A stretch of DNA of 8,275 bases from assembly GCA_017504325.1 (NCBI GenBank), contig JAFVRL010000067.1, positions 1 through 8,275 of the forward strand, written 5' to 3'. The stretch comes from Lentisphaeria bacterium. Lineage in GTDB: Bacteria > Verrucomicrobiota > Lentisphaeria > Victivallales > UBA1829. Shown here piece by piece: positions 1 to 6,178 of the stretch. The translations under genes and the position numbers were made by a program. Every line of letters starts with the position of its first letter. Positions within the stretch are counted from its first letter, which is position 1. A model generated the notes under the pieces. The model saw only the letters and a list, made by a program, of their open reading frames with translations. It made no database searches and had not been told where the DNA came from.

Positions 1-1398
1 GAAAAGATCCATTCCAATCTGAAAGTAACTGCCGCAGCATTCTCCTCCGGAAATGACCATTTTCTTACCGCCGGACTGGATAATGCGGGTCTTCCCCTTG
101 CATTCTACAAAAATGTCTGCAACAGAGTTGCCGAACTGGAAAAAGAGATCGACACCACCAAAATTTTCCTTCATGCCATCCATACCCACAGTGCCCCCTG
201 CCTCAACCCTGAAGCAGGTCCCATCGGCAGTGATGAGATTCTGCACTGCAAGGAAAGTTTGCGGGAAGAGGACAGAGTGGATTATAATGACATCATCACT
301 CCCGCAGAATACAGTGCTTTCGCCTGCGAAAAGGTGGCACAGGCTCTTGTGGAAGCATGGCACAACAGAAAAGAAGGCGGTATCGGACGCGCTTTCGGCA
401 ATGCCAGAATCGGTCACTGCCGCAGAGCTGTCTTCTCCGACAATACTGCTGAAATGTACGGTGATACCACAAGACGGGATTATGTGGGAATGGAAGCCGG
501 GGAAGATTCCGGCGTGGATATGCTTTTCACCTTCGATAAGGAAGGGAAAAAGACCGGACTTATCCTCAATGTAGCCTGTCCCTCCCAGGTGATGGAATCC
601 ACCTACTCTCTTTCCTCCGACTTTGCCGGGGCGACAAGAGAAAAATTGCAGAAGGAATTTGGAAGTGACTTCCGTATGATCTATGAGATCAGTCCTGCCG
701 GATGCCAGAGCCCCCGTGACCTTGTACGCCACTATGTCACCGAACCCGACTTCTGGCACGCGGACGGTGTGGAAGAGCTTTCCAACCGTCTGGTCTGTTC
801 TGTGACAACTGCCAAAGTTGAAAAAATCGATTATGAACCTGTTTTCAAGAGCGAACAAAAGATCGTTTCCCTTCCCCGCAGACGCGCCTCCTATCAGGAT
901 TATATCAAGGCAAAAGCGGAATTGGAACGCCTGACTTCCATCATGCCTGAAAAAGAAGCCTTTATCGCTTTCTGCGATGAAACACACGCCAATGAAAGAC
1001 TGGACGGTCACGGCCCCTACGATGACAAGAAACATCATTTCTCCCTCATCAAGATCGAAAAAGCTGTACTTGCCCGTTATGAAAATCAGGATGAAACTCC
1101 TTTCCTCACCTTCCCCATGAATGTGATCCGTATGGGAGATATCGCTATTGCCACCAACCCCTTTGAACTTTATCTCTACTTCGGTCAGATCATCAAGGCA
1201 CGCAGTAAAGCCACCCAGACCTTCCTTGTGCAGCTGTGCAACGGTGCCTCCATCCATGCCGGTTATCTGCCCAGCCCCGACGGGGAAAAATTCGGCGGTT
1301 ACGGCGGATTGATCGTCAATGGTCAGGTGGGTTCCGACGGCGGTTACAAACTTTGTGACGATACTGTGGAAGCCATCAACAAGATGTTTGAGGACTGA
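1..1398 (+). CDS. Neutral/alkaline ceramidase-fold protein, copy 1 (5'-truncated by window edge)
   Basis: The frame is open from base 1 to the TGA at 1396-1398, giving 465 visible residues. Alignment with the next gene suggests about 32 N-terminal residues are missing, so the internal ATG at 259 is not the start. The order of motifs matches the neutral/alkaline non-lysosomal ceramidase N-terminal domain: AIHTHSAP (His61 and His63 of the fragment, the zinc-binding HxH-type motif), GCQSPR (Ser237, at the place of the catalytic Ser of the ceramidase GDVSPN motif), NPFELYLYFG (Glu zinc ligand) and GYLPSPDGEKFGGYGG (Tyr ligand). The region LNVACPSQV sits where ceramidases carry a second zinc His, which is absent. 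Relative to copy 2 it has an insertion of about 14 residues after the HTH motif and HTHSAPC instead of HTHNGPS, so substrates may differ. It is probably a cytoplasmic metal-dependent hydrolase in a sugar operon. Ceramide as substrate is unlikely and the true substrate is unknown. Confidence 0.8.
   Translation, partial: EKIHSNLKVTAAAFSSGNDHFLTAGLDNAGLPLAFYKNVCNRVAELEKEIDTTKIFLHAIHTHSAPCLNPEAGPIGSDEILHCKESLREEDRVDYNDIITPAEYSAFACEKVAQALVEAWHNRKEGGIGRAFGNARIGHCRRAVFSDNTAEMYGDTTRRDYVGMEAGEDSGVDMLFTFDKEGKKTGLILNVACPSQVMESTYSLSSDFAGATREKLQKEFGSDFRMIYEISPAGCQSPRDLVRHYVTEPDFWHADGVEELSNRLVCSVTTAKVEKIDYEPVFKSEQKIVSLPRRRASYQDYIKAKAELERLTSIMPEKEAFIAFCDETHANERLDGHGPYDDKKHHFSLIKIEKAVLARYENQDETPFLTFPMNVIRMGDIAIATNPFELYLYFGQIIKARSKATQTFLVQLCNGASIHAGYLPSPDGEKFGGYGGLIVNGQVGSDGGYKLCDDTVEAINKMFED
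1390..1394 (+). promoter_or_regulatory. Ribosome binding site deciding the start of ceramidase-fold copy 2
   Basis: GAGGA lies 8 nt before the ATG at 1403 and inside the last codons of the preceding gene. It supports the start at 1403 rather than the in-frame ATG at 1319, which would add 28 residues read out of frame through the preceding gene and has no family resemblance. The stop at 1396-1398 and the start at 1403 are only 4 nt apart, so translational coupling is likely. Confidence 0.7.
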
Positions 1399-1402
1399 TG
1401 AA

Positions 1403-2866
1403 ATGAGTGACATACTTATCGGTTGGAGTGAAGCAGACATTACGCCGCCGATGGATAAAAAGGTAGCATTGTACGGGCAGTATTATACCCGTAATGCTGC
1501 CAAAATCCATTCCCGGCTGAAAACTGTTGCCGCCGCCTTTGATTCCGGAGAGGAGCAATTTATTACCGCTTCTCTGGATCTTGTAAACTTCCAGCAGGAT
1601 TTCCACAGGAAGATCCGGGAGAAAGTTGCCGCGATCGAACCGGAGATCCAGCCGGAAAAGGTCTTTTTGAATGCCATCCACACCCACAACGGCCCTTCCG
1701 CCACACCTGTGGGACTTTCCGACATCTGGCGGGAACGGGATACAGACACCCTTTCTCCTGCGGATTATGTGGAATTTGTGATCCCGGTGATTGCGGAGAA
1801 TATCGTAAAAGCATGGCGCAGCCGTAAAAAAGGCGGTATCATGCGTGCCTTCGGCAACGCCAGAATAGGACATTGCCGCAGAGCGGTTTACAGTAACGGC
1901 AAGGCGGAAATGTATGGAGATACCACAAGACGGGATTTTGTAGGTATGGAAGCCGGGGAAGATTCCGGAGTGGATATACTTTTCACCCTTGATGAAGAGG
2001 GGAAAAAGACCGGGATGTTCCTGAATGTGGCATGTCCCTCCCAGGTGATGGAGGCTACTTACGTTATCTCTTCCGACTTTGCCGGAAGAACAAGGGAACT
2101 CATGAAAGAGGAATACGGAAACGATTTCTGTATGATCTATCAGATCTCTCCTGCCGGATGCCAAAGTCCCCGTGACCTTGTGCGTCATTATGCAACTGAA
2201 CCCGACTTCTGGCACGCTGACGGCGTGGAAAAAGTTGCCGGACGCCTGATGCAGGCAGTGAAAAGTGCCGATTACTATGAGGCAGACTATTCTCCCGTAC
2301 TCAAACACACTTCCCTGCATGTGAAACTTCCCCGCAGACGCGCCTCCTATGAGGATTATATCAAAGCGAAAGCGGAATTGGCTCGTCTTACTGCCATTAT
2401 GTCTGAAAAGGAAGCCTTTGCGGCATTCTGTGCGGAAACCCATGCCAATGAAAAGATCGACGGCCCCGGTCCTTATGACAGCAAACTGCACCATTTTGTC
2501 CTTATCAAAAATGAACAGGCTGTGATCAACCGTTATGAAGAACAGGATAAAGATCCTTTTCTGGGCTTCGATATGAATGTAGTGCGTCTGGGTGATATTG
2601 CCATGGCAAGCAATCCCTTTGAACTCTACCTCTATTATGGTCAGATGATCAAGGCACGCAGTAAAGCTGTCCAGACTTTCCTTGTGCAGCTGGCGGCAGG
2701 CGGCGATCATCCTTCCGGTTATCTGCCCAGTCCCGACGGGGAAAAGTTCGGCGGTTACGGCGGACTCATCATCAATGGTCAGGTAGGTTCCGACGGCGGT
2801 TACCTCCTTGTGGATACCACCGTGGAAGAGATCAATAAACTCTTTGATGAAAAAGGATCCTTATGA
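1403..2866 (+). CDS. Neutral/alkaline ceramidase-fold protein, copy 2
   Basis: A 487-residue protein beginning MSDILIGWSEADITPP; the IGxxxxDITPP opening is typical of the ceramidase-like family. There is no signal peptide or membrane segment, so it should be cytoplasmic, whereas true neutral ceramidases are exported. Motifs in order: AIHTHNGPS (His93, His95), the variant LNVACPSQV at 207-215 where ceramidases have a second zinc His, SSDFAG, SPAGCQSPR (Ser255, equivalent to the Ser of GDVSPN), NPFELYLYYG (Glu407) and GYLPSPDGEKFGGYGG (Tyr440). Three of the four expected zinc ligands and the nucleophile position therefore look intact. The C-terminal three-quarters is very similar to copy 1; the first 130 residues differ more. 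It overlaps the kinase gene by 4 nt (ATGA). I infer a hydrolase feeding the downstream kinase and isomerase pathway. Family assignment is fairly secure; activity is unknown. Confidence 0.85.
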   Translation: MSDILIGWSEADITPPMDKKVALYGQYYTRNAAKIHSRLKTVAAAFDSGEEQFITASLDLVNFQQDFHRKIREKVAAIEPEIQPEKVFLNAIHTHNGPSATPVGLSDIWRERDTDTLSPADYVEFVIPVIAENIVKAWRSRKKGGIMRAFGNARIGHCRRAVYSNGKAEMYGDTTRRDFVGMEAGEDSGVDILFTLDEEGKKTGMFLNVACPSQVMEATYVISSDFAGRTRELMKEEYGNDFCMIYQISPAGCQSPRDLVRHYATEPDFWHADGVEKVAGRLMQAVKSADYYEADYSPVLKHTSLHVKLPRRRASYEDYIKAKAELARLTAIMSEKEAFAAFCAETHANEKIDGPGPYDSKLHHFVLIKNEQAVINRYEEQDKDPFLGFDMNVVRLGDIAMASNPFELYLYYGQMIKARSKAVQTFLVQLAAGGDHPSGYLPSPDGEKFGGYGGLIINGQVGSDGGYLLVDTTVEEINKLFDEKGSL

Positions 2867-4335
2867 GTTACTATCTGGGAATCGACATCGGTACGACCGG
2901 AGTAAAAGCTGTTCTTTTCGATGAGAACGGTATTCCTGCGGGGACCGGACTTTCGGAATATACTCTTGAAACCCCCTCTCCCGACATTGTGGAACTGGAT
3001 CCGGCAATTTACTGGGAATCCACCAAAAAAGCTCTTGCTCTGGCTGTGGCAAAAGCAAAGTGTGATCCGGCAGAAATCGTTTCTGCCGGGATCACAGGTC
3101 AGGCGGAAACGCTTGTCTATCTGGATAAGGAAGGCGATCCCGCAAGAAAAGCGGTGGTATGGCTGGATAACCGTGCCGGAGAGGAAGCGGAAATATTGAA
3201 GGAAAAGTTTACATCTGAAGAACTTTTCCGTATGTCCGGTCAGACGGATATGCTTCCCTGCTGGCCCGCCGCAAAGATCCTGCACCTCAAACGCCATGAG
3301 GAAAAAGTTTTTGCTTCCACAGCAAAATATCTTATGGTGGAGGATTATATTTTGTGGCGTCTTACAGGGGAATTTGCCACCTGCCGGGGGATGCTGCCCT
3401 CTACGGAATATTATGACATCCGTACAGCTTCCTGGTATGCTCCCATGCTGGAGTTTCTGGGGATCACGGAAGAAAATCTCCCCCGCCTTACGGATGCAGG
3501 GGAATGTGCCGGGATCGTGAAAGAAAATGATTCTCTGCTTCCTGCCGGATGTGTTGTTACCTTGTGTCCCATCGACCATGTATGCGGCAATCTGGGCAGC
3601 GGATGCTGTGAAAACGGTATGATTTCGGAAACAACCGGCTGTACGCTTGCTTTATGCGCTCCTTTTGACCATATCGTTTATGATGTGGCAAAACAGGTAA
3701 GCACTTATCTGGGCGGTAAGAAAGGTTCTTTTGTACTGCTGCCCTGGGCGCCCACCGCAGGAATGCTTCTCAAATATTTCCGGGATAATTTTGCTTCCGA
3801 TCTGGACTATAAGGAATTTGACGTTCAGGCGGCAAAAATAAATGCCGGAAGTGACGGGCTGATCATCCTCCCCCACATGGCGGGAGCGGTCTCCCCGGAC
3901 TGCAATCCGGATGCAAGAGGGGTGCTGTACGGTCTTACTTTGGCTCATACAAAGGGGCATATTGCAAGAGCGTGCATGGAAAGTATCGCCTATCTTCTGA
4001 GAGATAATCTGGAGGCAATGAAAAAGGCGGGTCTGACAGTAAAGGAATTGCGCAGTCTCGGCGGCGCATCCAAAAGCAAACTCTGGTTGCAGATCAAAGC
4101 GGATGTACTCAATGTACCTGTTACTGTTACCGAATGTGCCGAAGCCACCAGTCTGGGAGCCGCTATTTTCGGAGCAGTTGCCGCAAACGTCTTCTCCACT
4201 TCAGCCGAAGGGGTGGAAAAGATGGTGAAGAAGGGGGAAACCATTTATCCCTCAAAAGATGTGGAAATGTATGAAAAATGTTTTGCAAAATACAAAACAG
4301 TCAATTCTCTTCTCATGCCCACATTCGGAAAATGA
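2863..4335 (+). CDS. FGGY-family carbohydrate kinase (xylulokinase-like)
   Basis: A 490-residue protein, the usual length for xylulokinase. FGGY kinases phosphorylate a sugar or polyol, usually a ketose, with ATP in the cytoplasm. The N-terminal phosphate-binding motif is YYLGIDIGTTGVKA (Asp8). GQAETL at 79-84 occupies the substrate site where xylulokinases have MHG after GQ. WLDNRAG starts at Trp100. CPIDHVCGNLGSG places the likely catalytic base at Asp238, matching the conserved Asp of the family. The C-terminal lobe has GGASKSKLWLQIKADVL from Gly400, followed by TECAEATSLGAAIFGAVA, which together are the classical FGGY signature. The start ATG overlaps the previous stop (ATGA) and has AAGGA 5 nt upstream at 2853-2857, so it is translationally coupled to the ceramidase-fold gene. 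The altered pocket means xylulose should not be assumed; fuculose-, ribulose- or rhamnulose-type substrates are equally possible. Confidence 0.9.
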   Translation: MSYYLGIDIGTTGVKAVLFDENGIPAGTGLSEYTLETPSPDIVELDPAIYWESTKKALALAVAKAKCDPAEIVSAGITGQAETLVYLDKEGDPARKAVVWLDNRAGEEAEILKEKFTSEELFRMSGQTDMLPCWPAAKILHLKRHEEKVFASTAKYLMVEDYILWRLTGEFATCRGMLPSTEYYDIRTASWYAPMLEFLGITEENLPRLTDAGECAGIVKENDSLLPAGCVVTLCPIDHVCGNLGSGCCENGMISETTGCTLALCAPFDHIVYDVAKQVSTYLGGKKGSFVLLPWAPTAGMLLKYFRDNFASDLDYKEFDVQAAKINAGSDGLIILPHMAGAVSPDCNPDARGVLYGLTLAHTKGHIARACMESIAYLLRDNLEAMKKAGLTVKELRSLGGASKSKLWLQIKADVLNVPVTVTECAEATSLGAAIFGAVAANVFSTSAEGVEKMVKKGETIYPSKDVEMYEKCFAKYKTVNSLLMPTFGK

Positions 4336-4372
4336 AAACAAAATGCAAATATAAACACAACGGAGAAAAAAA

Positions 4373-5743
4373 ATGAGAAAAATCAAAGCCGGTTTCGTAG
4401 GTTTCGGAGAGGTGAATACTCCTCCTGAATTTATTGTGGAACGCTGCCGTGTGGCGGCAGATGAACTTATCAAACGGGGTGTGGAACTTTTTGAAACAGC
4501 TCCCGTAAGTGATGATCCTGAAGGAAAAAATGCCGAAAGAGCCGTAAAGGAACTTTCCGCCGCCGGGGATTTTGATGCATTGGTCGTCTGTGTCGCCGGG
4601 TGGATCCCCACATGGGCTGTCATCAAAACCATCGAACCCTTCAAACACAAACCCATGCTTCTGTGGGGCTTGAGCGGCTGGCGCGCAGACGGTCACTTTG
4701 TGACAACTGCCGATCAGGCAGGAACTACAGCATTGCGCAAACCGATGGAAGACATGGGATTCAACTTCAAATATCTGGTGAACTTCAAAGATTCCGCCCC
4801 CAGATATGATGAAGCCGTCACCTTCCTTGCCGCCTGTCGCGCCGCCTCTATGATGAATGAGGCGAAAATCGGTATGGCAGGATATAGAGATATGCGCCTT
4901 TACGGTACACTTTATGATGGTTCCGCCCTGAAAAGTGCCATCGGAGCAGAGATCGAACACTTTGATCTTCTCGAGATCAAAGAACTTATGGAAAATCTTT
5001 CTGCCAACGATATTGCCGCTGGAGCAGATCATATCAATAAGGAATGGGATTTTGTGAAGGCTCCGCAGGAAGGAACTGTGGAAAATTCTGTGAAGGTGGC
5101 TCTTGCCTTTATGGAAAAGATCAAAGAACGCTCCTATGATGCCTTCTCCTTCTGCGATGTGGACGGCGTAAAGAAACTTCTGAAATTCGCCCCCGCAGGA
5201 GCCATGACTCTTCTGCATGATAAAATGGATATCCCCACCGTTCCGGAAAACGATTCTTACGGAGCTGTCACCCAGCTCATTGTAAAATATCTTACCGGAA
5301 AGAGTCCTGCCTATCTGGAATTCTATGAATTTACAGAAAAATCCGCCCTTATGGGAGTACCGGATTATGTGCCTTCCTCCATTGTGGACGGCAAAGTAAC
5401 GGTCATGCCCAATGCCTTCGGTTCTTTCGGGGAAGGATTGCTGAATGTTTCCAAACTGAAGACCGGTATGGTTACCATTGCCCGTCTGACCAGTGTGGAT
5501 GGCATTTTCACCATTCATACTGCGCTTGGTACAGCAAAGACTCCTGAAAAATGGGAAGAAGCCGGATGGACACCGCCTGCTCCCCAGCTGCCCAGTCTGG
5601 AAGTTGTCTTTGACTTCCCCTCTGAAAACTTCATTCAGGATGTAATGGGTCAGCACTACATTATTTCTTACGGTGACAACAGAGATCTCATCAGAGAATT
5701 CTGTGCTGTGAAAGGGATCTGCTATCTGGAAGCGGAAGCATAA
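4373..5743 (+). CDS. L-fucose/L-arabinose isomerase-family protein (FucI-like)
   Basis: A 456-residue cytoplasmic protein beginning MRKIKAGFVGFGEVNTPP, with GGAG 7 nt before the start (4362-4365). FucI/AraA enzymes interconvert aldoses and ketoses using a divalent metal. Evidence for the family: an N-terminal Rossmann-like region with FDALVVCVAGWIPTW near residues 63-77; VPENDSYGAVTQLIVKYLTG around Glu292-Asp294, closely resembling the ENDS metal-site segment of E. coli FucI; GMVTIARLTSVDGIF; and the C-terminal MGQHYIISYGDNRDLI, with His428 as the probable metal ligand. It is shorter than E. coli FucI (591 residues) and fits the shorter FucI-related family. The third ligand, a Glu in FucI, is not obvious; Asp262 or Asp264 are candidates. 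As last gene of the operon, directly after the kinase, it should supply the ketose that the kinase phosphorylates. Family call is good; the sugar is unknown. Confidence 0.82.
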   Translation: MRKIKAGFVGFGEVNTPPEFIVERCRVAADELIKRGVELFETAPVSDDPEGKNAERAVKELSAAGDFDALVVCVAGWIPTWAVIKTIEPFKHKPMLLWGLSGWRADGHFVTTADQAGTTALRKPMEDMGFNFKYLVNFKDSAPRYDEAVTFLAACRAASMMNEAKIGMAGYRDMRLYGTLYDGSALKSAIGAEIEHFDLLEIKELMENLSANDIAAGADHINKEWDFVKAPQEGTVENSVKVALAFMEKIKERSYDAFSFCDVDGVKKLLKFAPAGAMTLLHDKMDIPTVPENDSYGAVTQLIVKYLTGKSPAYLEFYEFTEKSALMGVPDYVPSSIVDGKVTVMPNAFGSFGEGLLNVSKLKTGMVTIARLTSVDGIFTIHTALGTAKTPEKWEEAGWTPPAPQLPSLEVVFDFPSENFIQDVMGQHYIISYGDNRDLIREFCAVKGICYLEAEA

Positions 5744-5767
5744 GAAGATCTGAATGATATGATTTTC

Positions 5768-5806
5768 CGGGATGGGGTTGCTTAAGTAAGCTCCATCCCG
5801 TTTTTT
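5768..5806 (+). terminator. Rho-independent terminator of the sugar operon
   Basis: The arms CGGGATGGGG (5768-5777) and CTCCATCCCG (5791-5800) pair over 10 bp with one G-U, and GCTT/AAGC (5780-5783 and 5788-5791) offers an alternative inner stem. Six T residues follow immediately at 5801-5806. It lies 24 nt after the isomerase stop. No A tract precedes the left arm, so it should act only on the + strand. Confidence 0.92.
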
Positions 5807-5912
5807 CCTGTCAGAACGGTAAATAACAGTCTGTAAGTTTATATCAATACAGATTTTTCAGGAAAAGTTTCCGTATCTTCAGGTAGTGTGTATCAGATTC
5901 AGCCCCATTCTG

Positions 5913-5924
5913 TTACATATGTAA
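5913..5924. promoter_or_regulatory. Perfect 12-bp palindrome, possible operator
   Basis: TTACATATGTAA is its own reverse complement, a form typical of a dimeric repressor or activator site. It overlaps an imperfect hairpin: ACATAT (5915-5920) pairs with ATATGT (5927-5932) around a 6-nt loop, and CCCAT (5904-5908) pairs with ATGGG (5934-5938). No regulator gene is present in the window and the site is over 250 bp from the kinase start, so function is unproven. Confidence 0.3.
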
Positions 5925-5931
5925 AGATATG

Positions 5932-5952
5932 TTATGGGAATATTATGGGGAA
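5932..5952 (+). repeat. Pair of TTATGGG(G)AA direct repeats
   Basis: TTATGGGAA at 5932-5940 and TTATGGGGAA at 5943-5952 start 11 bp apart, about one helical turn. The inverted form of the core, CCCCAT, occurs at 5903-5908. This could be a paired protein-binding site, or chance in an AT-rich spacer. Confidence 0.35.
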
Positions 5953-5993
5953 TGTGAACCATAAAGGAATGAGTTAAGAATTAAAAATAAATG

Positions 5994-6050
5994 TTTTATC
6001 TATTTTTTCTTTATTTTTCTTTATTTTTCTTTATTATTTGCTTGCTTTTT
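5994..6050. repeat. Phased T tracts with a 10-bp tandem repeat (putative curved DNA)
   Basis: The unit TTATTTTTCT occurs exactly at 6011-6020 and 6021-6030, with degenerate copies on each side (6001-6010 and 6031-6040). T tracts are centred near 5995, 6005, 6016, 6026, 6038 and 6048, so about six are in phase with the DNA helix. Known behaviour of phased A/T tracts predicts intrinsic curvature. The position upstream of the kinase gene suggests an UP-like element or a site for a nucleoid protein. Confidence 0.55.
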
Positions 6051-6069
6051 CTCTTTCATGACATATATT
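6042..6069 (+). promoter_or_regulatory. Weak sigma70-like promoter candidate for the kinase gene
   Basis: TTGCTT (6042-6047) and TATATT (6064-6069) are separated by 16 nt. The -10 matches the consensus in five of six positions and the -35 in only three. The phased T tracts lie directly upstream, where an UP element would be. The transcript would have a leader of about 100 nt before the start at 6179. This is the best candidate I see in an AT-rich region where chance matches are common. Confidence 0.28.
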
Positions 6070-6166
6070 ATCCATTGTTAATAAAATCAGGTCTGAAAAG
6101 TGGAATGCATGGAAATGAATAGCAGATCAATAATGTGAATCAGTAAAAGGCGTACTTGTGCTTACT

Positions 6167-6172
6167 CAAGGA
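6167..6172 (+). promoter_or_regulatory. Ribosome binding site deciding the kinase start
   Basis: CAAGGA lies 6 nt before the ATG at 6179. An in-frame stop at 6131-6133 limits upstream extension; the only other start in between that I see is a GTG at 6158 with poorer spacing to any purine-rich site. Confidence 0.65.
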
Positions 6173-6178
6173 TCTTAT

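Larger units (their letters stand above)
5744..6178. other. Non-coding intergenic region with putative regulatory structure
   Basis: This 435-base gap separates the sugar operon from the kinase gene. It contains the operon terminator, a palindrome within an imperfect hairpin (5904-5938), paired TTATGGG(G)AA direct repeats (5932-5952), phased T tracts (5994-6050) and a weak promoter candidate. The longest ATG-initiated frames here are about a dozen codons and have no convincing ribosome binding site. Base composition is visibly more AT-rich than in the flanking genes. I see no RNA gene or riboswitch that I can name. Confidence 0.75.

Noticed and set aside
53..574. Open frame of 173 codons on the + strand overlapping ceramidase-fold copy 1
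   Set aside because: It lies out of frame within a gene whose own frame is open from base 1 and aligns to its paralogue throughout; the product looks like shadow sequence.
1319..1402. Upstream in-frame ATG extending ceramidase-fold copy 2 by 28 residues
   Set aside because: The extension runs through the end of copy 1 in another frame and does not resemble the family N-terminus. The ATG at 1403 has a proper ribosome binding site and gives the typical IGxxxxDITPP opening.
1376..2710. Long open frame of 444 codons on the - strand opposite ceramidase-fold copy 2
   Set aside because: It is in exact codon register with the + strand gene. In that register a stop arises only opposite TTA, CTA or TCA, which the sense genes rarely use. 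The translation is Cys/His/Phe-rich with no recognisable motif.
2800..3579. Open frame of 259 codons on the - strand opposite the kinase of the operon
   Set aside because: It is again codon-register antisense to a well-supported FGGY kinase gene, with no motif and no plausible ribosome binding site.
4313..5656. Long open frame of 447 codons on the - strand opposite the isomerase gene
   Set aside because: It has the same exact-register relation to the sense gene and the same explanation by avoided TTA/CTA/TCA codons. The product has no family resemblance.
5929..5964. Tiny ATG-initiated frame of 11 codons in the intergenic region
   Set aside because: It is very short, lacks a clear ribosome binding site and overlaps the repeat cluster; nothing suggests a leader peptide.
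6001..6040. Tandem 10-bp units considered as a CRISPR or mobile-element repeat
   Set aside because: The units are contiguous without spacers, very short and simple in composition. There are no cas genes, transposase or terminal inverted repeats nearby.
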